From Thermodesulfobacteriota bacterium (lineage in GTDB: Bacteria > Desulfobacterota_D > UBA1144 > Nemesobacterales > UBA2774): a DNA stretch of 64,000 nt. The notes under the pieces are model-generated. The model searched no databases. It saw nothing but the letters and a program-made list of their open reading frames with translations, and was not told the origin of the DNA. Below, one piece after another: positions 53,979 through 62,024 of this stretch. A program made the translations under genes and the position numbers. Positions within the stretch are counted from its first letter, which is position 1. Every line of letters starts with the position of its first letter. The stretch covers positions 186,001 through 250,000 of the forward strand of contig JBFMCV010000001.1 in the NCBI GenBank assembly GCA_040754335.1. Reading direction: 5' to 3'.

Positions 53979-55063
53979 AAAAGCTCTGTTTTGACAAGGA
54001 GCTGTTCCCGATAATAAATAAAGTTGCAGGCGGGGAGCGCTTGTCCTTCGAGGACGGCCTTACGGTGATGAACACGCCTGACCTCAACACGGTCGGCATG
54101 CTGGCCGATTACGTGAAGAGGAAGAGGGCGGGGGACAAGGTCTATTTCGTCGTCAACCGTCACGTGAACCCGACGAACATATGCGCCATATCGTGCAAGT
54201 TCTGCGCGTTCGGCACGACGAAGAAATCAGCGAACGCATACGAGCTCTCGCACGAGCAGATACTTTCGCTCTTGAACGACGACATTCGCGAAGTGCACAT
54301 CGTAGGCGGCCTCCACCCCGAGTGGAAGTTCCAGGACTACCTCGACATCGTGAAGCTCGTAAAGGACCACTACCCGAAGACTCACGTCAAGGCGTTCACG
54401 GCTGTTGAGATAGACTGGTTCACCGAGATAAGCGGCATGGGTCTCGAAGAGGTTTTAGAGACGCTGAGGGAGACCGGAGTGGACGCGCTCACGGGCGGAG
54501 GGGCAGAGATACTGCACCCCGACGTGAGGAAGAAGATATGCGCGCCCAAGACTATTGCCACCCGGTGGGAAGAGATACATGGCCTCGCGCACAGGATGGG
54601 GATACCTACTAACGCGACCATACTATACGGTCACATCGAAGAGCCATTCCACGTGGTCGACCATTACGAGAGGCTGAGGAGGATAGAGGACGAATCGCCC
54701 GGGTTCTTCGCCTTCATACCTGTGCTCTTCCAGCCCGAGAACACAGGACTCAAGAAGCAGGTGAAGTTCGTCCCGGCGTCTTACGACCTCAAGATACACG
54801 CGCTCGCGAGGCTATATCTCGACAATTTCCCCCACATCAAGTCCTACTGGATAACGCTCGGGGAGAAGATGGCCCAGGTCGCGCTACATTACGGGTGCAG
54901 CGACGCCGACGGGACTATAATGCGCGAGAAGATAATCCACGACGCGGGAGCGCCGTCCGAGCTCGGGCACACGCGGGACTTCATGGTGAACATGATTAAG
55001 AACGCGGGGTTCGTGCCTGTCGAGCGCGACGCGCTCTACAACGAGGTAAGGGTTTACAATTAG
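53954..55063 (+). CDS. mqnE: Aminofutalosine synthase MqnE, radical SAM
   Basis: 369 residues. CAISCKFCAFG is the radical-SAM iron-sulfur motif. VNRHVNPTNIC before it, HIVGGLHPEW, GGGAEIL and PENTGL later are those of the MqnE/CofH-like group, and MqnE makes 6-amino-6-deoxyfutalosine from chorismate-derived enolpyruvylbenzoate and SAM. The chosen start (MERILDEI) sits inside the end of ubiD. The frame extends to 53780, but that part is ubiD-coding DNA. Adjacent prenyltransferase and decarboxylase genes fit menaquinone synthesis. Confidence 0.93.
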   Translation: MERILDEIEKLCFDKELFPIINKVAGGERLSFEDGLTVMNTPDLNTVGMLADYVKRKRAGDKVYFVVNRHVNPTNICAISCKFCAFGTTKKSANAYELSHEQILSLLNDDIREVHIVGGLHPEWKFQDYLDIVKLVKDHYPKTHVKAFTAVEIDWFTEISGMGLEEVLETLRETGVDALTGGGAEILHPDVRKKICAPKTIATRWEEIHGLAHRMGIPTNATILYGHIEEPFHVVDHYERLRRIEDESPGFFAFIPVLFQPENTGLKKQVKFVPASYDLKIHALARLYLDNFPHIKSYWITLGEKMAQVALHYGCSDADGTIMREKIIHDAGAPSELGHTRDFMVNMIKNAGFVPVERDALYNEVRVYN

Positions 55064-55094
55064 AGCTTCAGTATGTAAGCCGCGACAAGCCGCC

Positions 55095-55121
55095 CGTTCG
55101 TCCTGAGCTTGTCGAAGGACG
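55095..55121. repeat. Dispersed palindromic repeat
   Basis: CGTCCT (55099-55104) and AGGACG (55116-55121) flank GAGCTTGTCGA. The motif TCGTCCTGAGCTTGTCGA is a repeat spelling seen between genes in a great many bacterial genomes. Here it follows mqnE and probably terminates the quinone unit or is a REP-like element. Confidence 0.6.
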
Positions 55122-55251
55122 ATTACAATCCCCGCACATATCACGGATGTACAATACTTCTTCCTAGGCTTGTCTTATAATCCACAAAATAAAATTTACA
55201 CTTGCAAACTCGTTCGTTTTAATTAATCCTTTTACTTAACACAGGGGGTGC

Positions 55252-55584
55252 ATGAATATGAAAGCTGGAACAACCCTACTTACGTCTTCCGCAATCTTAT
55301 TACTCTTATTGGTGTCAGGATTATTCTATTTAGGCAACCAGCCGGCTGAATCACAACAGCCCCAGGACATAAGCATTGCGGGTCAGGGCTTCGGTCCTGA
55401 TCTGTATTCGTTACAGGATCCGGCTCCGTCGTCGGGAATCGTCGTCGCCCTGGCGAACTGCGGGAGCGAGACCTGCTCCCCCGAGCAGTGCTGCTGCCTC
55501 AACACCGACACGGGCGCGCAGTGCTGCAGGCCTAACAGCGCGGGCAACTGCGTCGAGTCCTGCAAACGAAGCAGCCCCTGTTAG
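55252..55584 (+). CDS. Small exported Cys-rich protein
   Basis: 110 residues. The N-terminal hydrophobic segment (SAILLLLLVSGLFYLG) is a signal peptide or anchor. The last 45 residues carry ten Cys: CGSETCSPEQCCCLN, QCCRPNS, CVESCKRSSPC. That density suggests a knotted disulfide fold or metal binding. A GGGGGTG site precedes the first ATG; a second ATG two codons in is possible. No family is recognised. Confidence 0.65.
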   Translation: MNMKAGTTLLTSSAILLLLLVSGLFYLGNQPAESQQPQDISIAGQGFGPDLYSLQDPAPSSGIVVALANCGSETCSPEQCCCLNTDTGAQCCRPNSAGNCVESCKRSSPC

Positions 55585-55651
55585 TCCGAGAAGTAAAGCG
55601 GCCGATTATTAATAATTCAGACAACTGTAGTACTAATAAAAAGGTTGTTCC

Positions 55652-56539
55652 ATGTCTTTAGTAATGGCCATGCAGTTCGGAGACCGTATATGCATTCTTT
55701 CTGATTCCATGATCTCCGATACGAATACGACCGGCAGCGATGTCATACCCGGTCAGCTCAAGACGATAGTCCTCAATAAAGAGGTCTCTATCTCGTACTC
55801 GGGTCTGACGAATAAAGCCATATCCAGGATACGCGAGATTCGGGCGGATATGTCGAAGAGGGTGTATTTTGACGAGGTGCTTGAGTCCTTAACGGAGTTC
55901 ACCGCGGATGAGAAAGGAGAGGTCGCTTTCATCGTGTCGTCGCACATGGGCATACCGAAGCTCTACAAGATCGCGGACGGGCAGATTCACTACGGGCTCG
56001 ACACATACTGGATCGGGAGCGAGGAGGCAGCCGCGCGCGTGCTCGATAGATTCGGGAAAGACGATCTGGTAATAAGCGAGCTGCCGAACAGTATGACGCA
56101 GGAGGAATACAGGTTCAGGGAGGCGTTTAGAAATGCGGTATATGAGAAGGATCTGCCGCATGCAGGTGGGCTGATATTCGATTGCATAGGGACGCCGAAG
56201 GGATACAGTTATAACAACTACGCCGTGGTGCACACGGGCGACAGGATGGCCCTCGATATTACGGAGGATTATACCGCCAGGTGGGCTTACGATAATCACG
56301 GAATGGAGAGCTATTCGCTGAGTCTCGTTTCTCCGAAGGAGCGGAGCCTTGCCGTGACAGGGGCGTTCTTCGAGCGGAGCAACACGGGTTTCATATATTC
56401 GCCGCTCGACCCCTGCCTCGATCTCAAGGGGAGCAAGGCGCTCGGGAAGCCCAAGACGGTTCATCCCGTATCTCTAAGCGGGTTCGTCAACGAGGTCGCG
56501 AGATATGCGTCGAGGCTCGAGACGTATTTGGGGGGATGA
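55652..56539 (+). CDS. Possible Ntn-hydrolase (proteasome-beta-like N-terminus)
   Basis: 295 residues, cytosolic. After the initiator Met the sequence reads SLVMAMQFGDRICILSDSM. If Met is removed, Ser becomes residue 1 and the Asp of LSDSM falls at 17, the Thr1/Asp17 spacing of proteasome beta, HslV and Anbu chains. A Lys is at 36 (QLKTIV) where Lys33 is expected, allowing a three-residue insertion. VSISYSGLTNKAISRI follows like the next strand of the Ntn core. The rest (GLDTYWIGSEEAA, TPKGYSYNNYAVV) is not diagnostic. Function is unknown; the motif fit is the only evidence. Confidence 0.6.
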   Translation: MSLVMAMQFGDRICILSDSMISDTNTTGSDVIPGQLKTIVLNKEVSISYSGLTNKAISRIREIRADMSKRVYFDEVLESLTEFTADEKGEVAFIVSSHMGIPKLYKIADGQIHYGLDTYWIGSEEAAARVLDRFGKDDLVISELPNSMTQEEYRFREAFRNAVYEKDLPHAGGLIFDCIGTPKGYSYNNYAVVHTGDRMALDITEDYTARWAYDNHGMESYSLSLVSPKERSLAVTGAFFERSNTGFIYSPLDPCLDLKGSKALGKPKTVHPVSLSGFVNEVARYASRLETYLGG

Positions 56540-56565
56540 GACCACTATTGACGTGTGTCTGTAGC

Positions 56566-57030
56566 CTAGTTTAGATCTTTTAAGCTCAGATACTTACTAA
56601 ACTTTTTACTAGCAATTTCTACTTGCGAACTAAACCAAGTCACTAGGCTTAATTGTTCATTTACTAATTCTGTACGTCTATCTCCTGTTGGTAATGACTC
56701 ATAAGAAGCAACAATTGCATGTATTTTTAAGGCTTTTTTATACATTTCATCTGTATATTCTAGAATTTCCTTATCGAAGAGAAATTCTGCTTCCCTCGTT
56801 TCTCTTAGAAATTGAAACGCCCTATCTATATCAACATCTGCTTTTGACACAATATAAGATATAAAGGTCTTTATAGACAAATAGATTTCAAACCTTTTGT
56901 CATATAGTTCAAATCTTAGCCTGTTTTTGTTAGTTCTATATTGTTGATAAGCTATATATGCCGTCAGAATTGCTATAATAGGCACAAGAACAGCAGAAAG
57001 TGTGTCAATTATTAATTTTGTAGTTTCCAT
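56566..57030 (-). CDS. Small membrane-anchored helical protein, AT-rich
   Basis: 154 residues. One N-terminal membrane helix (VLVPIIAILTAYIAYQQY), then a helical cytosolic part beginning RTNKNRLRFELYDKRFEIYLSIKTFI and containing FLRETREAEFLFDKEILEYTDEMYKKAL. Small proteins with the E/D-x-R-x-x-V/I-Y and FLRET..A.FLF patterns are a common uncharacterised family. It is AT-rich, unlike the genes on either side, and diverges from the AAA-TOPRIM gene 129 bases away, which suggests transfer as a pair. Confidence 0.65.
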   Translation of the reverse strand: METTKLIIDTLSAVLVPIIAILTAYIAYQQYRTNKNRLRFELYDKRFEIYLSIKTFISYIVSKADVDIDRAFQFLRETREAEFLFDKEILEYTDEMYKKALKIHAIVASYESLPTGDRRTELVNEQLSLVTWFSSQVEIASKKFSKYLSLKDLN

Positions 57031-57159
57031 ATTGTTATGAATTTTTCGGTTTTCGATTTATTAAAAAGTCTTGACCCCTCCAACATTGATTATTTATAAT
57101 CCAATTATAGAAATAATAATCTTTATCCAACTTATGTGTTTGAATAATACCATTTAAAG

Positions 57160-58827
57160 ATGATAAAGAGTATAAAGCTTAAATTCGGTCGAGCTCCGAC
57201 CTTACAGGCTGAGACAATAGAGACTACACCCGTAACATTATTTGTCGGTCCAAATAACTCAGGAAAAAGCAAAGTCTTAAGTGAAATTTATCAATTTTGC
57301 CAAAATGGATCCCAAAATACACTAAATCTCATATTTGACAGTCTCGAATTTGAAACATTTACTGCGGAACAAGCTGAAGATAAAATCAAATTCAGCCTGT
57401 TAAAACCTCGACATGGAGAAGCAGTTCTTGATAATCATGTAATAATTGGCAAAAAAGGTACACGCCATAATGTAAATAGATCGCAACTATTAGAGGCGGT
57501 TAAAAACCCAAATAACCGCCCTTCACATTTTTGTTCCTGGTATCTGTCTTATAATACTCTTATCTTGGATGGCAATAGTAGAATTAACTTAATCAATCAA
57601 CAGCCAGCTGGTGATTTACAAATACCACAAAGCACATTTCAAGTATTGTTCACTGATGATAAAAAAAGACACGAAGTGCGTCGAATTATAAAAGAAGCAT
57701 TTGATCTATATTTTGTGATCGATCCTACACATCTAGGACAATTAAGGCTGAGACTAGCTCTTTATGCACCTTTGAATGATGCACAAGAGCGAGGTATTCA
57801 TGATGAATCAGTTAGTTATCATTCCAAAGCAATGCCTATTGAGAATTCGAGTGATGGGGTTAAAGCATTCACGGGCATTATTACAGAAATTATTGCAGGA
57901 GATCCTGCGGTTCTACTTATTGATGAACCCGAGGCATTTTTACATCCTGCACTTTCGTTTAAATTAGGGAAAGAGATTGCACGTGCTAGTCATAAATCTG
58001 AAAAGAGACTTTTTATTTCAACTCACAGTACGAATTTTGTAATGGGATGCATACAATCTGGGACGCCAATAAATATAATTCGACTTACATATCGTAATGG
58101 AACAGCCACTGCTAGGGTACTTCCGAAAAATGATATTTTGAGACTAATGAGAAGTCCTTTATTAAGATCTACGGGGGTACTTGGAGGAATATTTTATGAA
58201 TTCGTCGTCGTTACTGAATCGGATTCCGATCGTGCATTTTATCAAGAAATAAATGAAAGATTGGTATTATATGATCCAGATAATGGGATTCCTAATTGTT
58301 TGTTTTTGAATGCACAAAATAAGCAAACTGTGCATACAATCATCCGTCCATTACGTGAATTAGGCATACCTGCTGCAGGAATCATCGATTTAGATATGAT
58401 TAAGGAAGGTGGTTCAGTTTGGACCAATTTCTTAAAGGGTGGTTTTATTCCGGAACTCGAACATAGCTCACTTGCTCAATTGCGTAATTCAGTGAAAACT
58501 AAATTTGAAGAAACTGGCAGGGATATGAAAAGAGACGGAGGAGTTGCACTTTTATCACCAAATGATCAAGAAGCAGCCAATAATTTACTTGATCAATTGG
58601 CGGATTATGGTCTATTTGTAGTGAGGGGGGGCGAATTAGAGTCGTGGCTGCCTACACTACAGAGTTCTGGTCATGGACCTGACTGGCTTGTCGATGTTTT
58701 TGAAAAAATGGGCGAGGATCCGGATTTGCCCAATTATATGAAACCTGTTAGTGGCGATGTTTGGGAATTTATAGGACGTGTTAAGCACTGGTTGACTAAT
58801 GCAAACCGAAAGGGAATACCCACCTGA
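57160..58827 (+). CDS. OLD-like AAA ATPase with TOPRIM nuclease-type domain, AT-rich
   Basis: 555 residues. An ABC/SMC-type ATPase with Walker A GPNNSGKS at 30-37, Walker B VLLIDEPEAFLHP near 248-260 and the switch His in ISTHSTNF. A TOPRIM-like region follows: VVVTESDSDRAFY with Glu353, and IIDLDMI with the Asp410/Asp412 pair. This is the architecture of OLD-family nucleases, many of which are anti-phage genes (Gabija GajA, P2 Old and others). No UvrD-like helicase partner (as in Gabija) is next to it. The marked AT bias points to recent transfer. A defence role is an inference. Confidence 0.8.
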   Translation: MIKSIKLKFGRAPTLQAETIETTPVTLFVGPNNSGKSKVLSEIYQFCQNGSQNTLNLIFDSLEFETFTAEQAEDKIKFSLLKPRHGEAVLDNHVIIGKKGTRHNVNRSQLLEAVKNPNNRPSHFCSWYLSYNTLILDGNSRINLINQQPAGDLQIPQSTFQVLFTDDKKRHEVRRIIKEAFDLYFVIDPTHLGQLRLRLALYAPLNDAQERGIHDESVSYHSKAMPIENSSDGVKAFTGIITEIIAGDPAVLLIDEPEAFLHPALSFKLGKEIARASHKSEKRLFISTHSTNFVMGCIQSGTPINIIRLTYRNGTATARVLPKNDILRLMRSPLLRSTGVLGGIFYEFVVVTESDSDRAFYQEINERLVLYDPDNGIPNCLFLNAQNKQTVHTIIRPLRELGIPAAGIIDLDMIKEGGSVWTNFLKGGFIPELEHSSLAQLRNSVKTKFEETGRDMKRDGGVALLSPNDQEAANNLLDQLADYGLFVVRGGELESWLPTLQSSGHGPDWLVDVFEKMGEDPDLPNYMKPVSGDVWEFIGRVKHWLTNANRKGIPT

Positions 58828-58940
58828 ATCATGATTGTTTTTAAATTCTGCCAATTAAACCACAATTTCCCCCTTGAAATGTGCGGATGAACCCTTATTA
58901 TATATTTGATAAACTTTATCGAAGGAATGGGGTGAAATAA

Positions 58941-59225
58941 ATGATTAATACGGACAACTTAAGTCATACGGGCACCAAGTTTTCCCGGAGCTTCTATCTC
59001 GGCAACATACAGAGGGCGACCCTCAACAAGCCTGTGGATGATCTGAGCGAGAAAGAGCAGTATCAGTTCACCTGCCTTTCCGAGCAGATGAGATGGGGCA
59101 AGGAAAACGGTTACAACCTCGTTCTCACCCGCGACAGCGAGCAGATCGACTGCTGGATGATAAGGGATACTTCCATGGACGACCTCAACCCGCTCTTCAA
59201 AAAGACGATCCTCCAGGTTTTCTGA
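58941..59225 (+). CDS. Small protein of unknown function
   Basis: 94 residues with no signal or membrane segment. GGAATGGGGTG precedes the ATG. The sequence SFYLGNIQRATLN, RWGKENGYNLVLTRDSEQIDCWMIRDTSMDDLNP is well balanced and uses codons like the surrounding host genes, so it is probably real. I do not recognise a family. It lies just outside the AT-rich insert. Confidence 0.6.
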   Translation: MINTDNLSHTGTKFSRSFYLGNIQRATLNKPVDDLSEKEQYQFTCLSEQMRWGKENGYNLVLTRDSEQIDCWMIRDTSMDDLNPLFKKTILQVF

Positions 59226-59426
59226 TAGTACACAACTGCCAAAAAATATGATGCTTTTTCCCGGCCGGGCATTCAGCCCGCAAGGGTTTTCATACCATGT
59301 CCGGGAGTTAGGTGCCGGGCGGATACTGTTTAAATTATTTTTCCTCGTGCCCACGCGCCGCTTTTCTAAATCCTGAAATAGTGTTAATATGTTGGGTAAG
59401 TTATCGCGGTTGCGCCGGAGTTATTT

Positions 59427-59753
59427 ATGAGTGATTATGACTCAATAATAGAAAGGTTGAGAGCAAGGAAAACCGAGCTTGAGAGCAGGCTTGGCAAGGT
59501 GGAGACATCCATGAGGAAGACCTATGCCAAGGACTGGGAGGAGCAGTCTATTGAGCGCGAGAACGACGAGGTAGTGGATGCGCTCGACGAGACGCTGCGC
59601 ACGGAGCTCAACCAGGTAAACTCCGCCCTCTCTCGCGTGGAGAAGAACGAGTACGGCATTTGCGCCGTTTGCGACGACCCTATCCCTGTGGCCCGCCTCG
59701 AAGCGCTCCCGTACACCGACCGCTGCGTGAGCTGCGCGAGCGAATCCGAGTAG
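59427..59753 (+). CDS. DksA/TraR-type zinc-finger protein
   Basis: 108 residues: a coiled-coil N-terminal half (RLRARKTELESRLGKVE, ETLRTELNQVNSALSRVE) and a C4 zinc finger made of CAVCDDPIPVARLEALPYTDRCVSC. This is the TraR/DksA C4-type layout; such proteins act on RNA polymerase through the secondary channel or bind other regulators. The finger is intact. The N-terminal half is shorter than in E. coli DksA. No operon partner. Confidence 0.86.
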   Translation: MSDYDSIIERLRARKTELESRLGKVETSMRKTYAKDWEEQSIERENDEVVDALDETLRTELNQVNSALSRVEKNEYGICAVCDDPIPVARLEALPYTDRCVSCASESE

Positions 59754-59917
59754 CGCGTACCCATCCGGAAACCGCGGTTTTTTACCCTAATACAACAGAT
59801 TTTCCCTCCTATTGTTAAGCTACTGTTAACTTTTTTGACTTCAAAATGCTTTCCGTTTATAAAGTTCAATAAATATCGCTCGGTCGAATTTTCTCGTGCG
59901 GACGGAGGCATAGCCCC

Positions 59918-60265
59918 ATGGAGATGAAGGTCATAAGGGAAGACGACGAACTTACTCACGTGAAGCTCTCGGGCAGGGTCGATCTCGAGGGAATAGGAGA
60001 CCTCGACCTCGAATTTACGAGACATACGGTCACCCGCAGGAAACCTACGCTCGTGGATATATCCGAAGTCGATTACATCGCCTCCATAGGCCTCAGAATG
60101 CTCGTGACAGCGGCCAAGGCGCTCAACAAGTTCGGCGCCAGGCTCGTGCTTCTCAACCCTCATCCGGACGTTGAAGACGTGCTCCGGACAGCCGGCTTCG
60201 ACAAGGTGATGCCCATAGAGCACGATTACGAGAGGGCGCTCGAAAGGTTGAGAACGGCCGCCTGA
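59918..60265 (+). CDS. STAS-domain anti-sigma factor antagonist
   Basis: 115 residues. VKLSGRVDLEGIGDLDLEF opens the STAS fold, and VDISEVDYIASIGLRMLVTAAKAL holds the regulatory Ser in ASIG (the phosphorylation site of RsbV/SpoIIAA types). It is the first gene of a three-gene partner-switching set: STAS antagonist, receiver-PP2C phosphatase, HATPase kinase. When dephosphorylated it should sequester the anti-sigma kinase. The sigma factor is not encoded nearby. Confidence 0.9.
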   Translation: MEMKVIREDDELTHVKLSGRVDLEGIGDLDLEFTRHTVTRRKPTLVDISEVDYIASIGLRMLVTAAKALNKFGARLVLLNPHPDVEDVLRTAGFDKVMPIEHDYERALERLRTAA

Positions 60266-60377
60266 GATCAGGCGGATTCGAAAGGACCCCTTACCCCGAT
60301 AAAAACAGCAGGCATTGCAGAATATATAAAGGATGTGGAGCGTATCCGGCTGTTCTCCGCATTCCGGACCCTGAGCT

Positions 60378-61583
60378 ATGGCAAATAAAATTTCGGAAGA
60401 CTCTCTAGCCGTCTCCTACGCCGCGCCCGCGACTATCCTAGTGGTCGACGACGACCCCGATCTTGAGCTCATCGTGACCCAGAAATTCAGGAGGCAGATA
60501 AGGAGCGGCGAATTCCATTTCATATTCGCCCGCAGCGGCGAAGACGCGCTCGAAAAACTGAGAGAGAATGTGATCGACGTCATCCTCACCGACATCAAGC
60601 TGCCGGGCATGGACGGGCTTACGCTTCTTTCGAGGCTGAAGACCCAATACCCGCTCATCAGGACCGTTATAATCTCGTCATACGGGGACATGAGGACGAT
60701 AAGGAGAGCGCTCAACCTGGGGGCGTTCGATTTCCTTACGAAGCCCATAGACTTCGACGACCTGGGTATCACCATTACAAAAACGATCGAAGAGGCCCTT
60801 GCCTTGAAGCAGGCGGTGAAAGACAGGGAGCGCCTCGCCGCGATACGCCAGGAGCTCGACGTCGCCCGCAGGATCCAGCTTTCGATGATCCCCGGAATAT
60901 TCCCCGCCTTCCCCGGGAGGCGCGATTTCGAGATATTCGGCGAGATAATCACTGCCCGTGAAGTTGGCGGCGACTTCTACGACTTCTGCATGATCGACGA
61001 CGACAGGCTGTATTTCGCGATAGGAGACGCGTCCGGCAAAGGCGTGCCGGCTGCTCTTTTCATGGCGGTGACGAGGACAATGGTCAAGGCGGACGCGGTG
61101 AAGGGCCTTTCGCCCGAGAGGTGCCTTTCCGAGGCGAACAAGATACTCTGCATGGAGAACGAGTTCTCCATGTTCATCACGGTCTTCACGGGCGTGCTGG
61201 ATACGAGAACGGGGGAGATCGTCTACAGCAACGGCGGGCACAAGCTCCCGATCATCATCCGCGGAGGGAGCGGGCCCGAGATGCTGGAGAACACCGAGGG
61301 CATAGCATTGGGCGTTATAGGAGGGGATTCGCTCTACGGCTTAAAGTCCGTGAAGCTCGAGCCCGGGGACGGTATCGTACTCTACAGCGACGGCGTGACG
61401 GAGGCTGTGAATAAGGACGGGGCACTCTTCACGGACAGGAGGCTCAGGGAATTGCTAGCGACGGACGGTTTCGAAAACCCACGCGACACGGTCGGGAGGA
61501 TATTGAGGGACGTCGAGGAGTTTTCCCGCGGAGTCCATCTCACGGACGATATTACGGTGCTTGCGCTCAGATATAATAAGTAA
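60378..61583 (+). CDS. Response regulator with PP2C-type (SpoIIE/RsbU) phosphatase output
   Basis: 401 residues. Receiver domain with VVDDDPD and phospho-acceptor in VILTDIKLPGMDG, ending FDFLTKPIDFDDL. A coiled-coil linker leads (AIRQELDVARRIQLSMIP) to a PP2C-like phosphatase: VGGDFYDF, GDASGKGVPAALFM, SNGGHKLPII, LYSDGVTEA and LTDDITVLAL supply the metal-binding Asp residues. Phosphorylation of the receiver should control dephosphorylation of the STAS protein upstream. The likely kinase is not next to it. Confidence 0.93.
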   Translation: MANKISEDSLAVSYAAPATILVVDDDPDLELIVTQKFRRQIRSGEFHFIFARSGEDALEKLRENVIDVILTDIKLPGMDGLTLLSRLKTQYPLIRTVIISSYGDMRTIRRALNLGAFDFLTKPIDFDDLGITITKTIEEALALKQAVKDRERLAAIRQELDVARRIQLSMIPGIFPAFPGRRDFEIFGEIITAREVGGDFYDFCMIDDDRLYFAIGDASGKGVPAALFMAVTRTMVKADAVKGLSPERCLSEANKILCMENEFSMFITVFTGVLDTRTGEIVYSNGGHKLPIIIRGGSGPEMLENTEGIALGVIGGDSLYGLKSVKLEPGDGIVLYSDGVTEAVNKDGALFTDRRLRELLATDGFENPRDTVGRILRDVEEFSRGVHLTDDITVLALRYNK

Positions 61584-61588
61584 TAGTT

Positions 61589-62002
61589 ATGAATTCCGAT
61601 CTCTCGATCCGGCTCAAAAACAGCTTTAGCGAATTATCGCGCCTGAAGGACGCGCTGAATACGTACTGCGAGTTCAGGGAGCTGCCGTCGAATATAGTCT
61701 TCGCGCTTACGCTTTCCCTCGACGAGGTCGTAACGAACGTCATTTCATACGGGTACGACGACCACGACGAGCATAATATAGATGTCACCCTGCGGTCGGG
61801 GCAGGGGGTGATAGAAATAGCCGTCGAGGACGACGGGAAGCCGTTCAACCCTCTCGAATACAAGACGCCAGACCTCAAATGCCCGATAGACGAGAGGCCC
61901 ATTGGCGGGCTCGGCATCTATCTGGTCAAGACGTATATGAGCGAGCTCGAATACAGGAGGTTAGGGGGGAAGAACCGGCTCGTTATGAGAAAGAACATAT
62001 GA
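61589..62002 (+). CDS. HATPase anti-sigma factor kinase (RsbW-like)
   Basis: 137 residues. SLDEVVTNVISYGY is the N-box and DDGKPFNPLEY, RPIGGLGIYLVKTYM the G-boxes of the RsbW/SpoIIAB ATPase fold. It starts 5 bases after the phosphatase gene. It should phosphorylate the STAS protein and bind an unknown sigma factor or other partner. Together the three genes make a standard switch. Confidence 0.92.
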   Translation: MNSDLSIRLKNSFSELSRLKDALNTYCEFRELPSNIVFALTLSLDEVVTNVISYGYDDHDEHNIDVTLRSGQGVIEIAVEDDGKPFNPLEYKTPDLKCPIDERPIGGLGIYLVKTYMSELEYRRLGGKNRLVMRKNI

Positions 62003-62024
62003 GCAGCCGAGCTCACTGTCCGCG

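Noticed and set aside
56566-58827. Naming the AT-rich pair as PARIS, Gabija or a retron
   Set aside because: No reverse transcriptase, UvrD-like helicase or separate TOPRIM effector is present, and the membrane protein does not match a named partner, so only OLD-like is justified.
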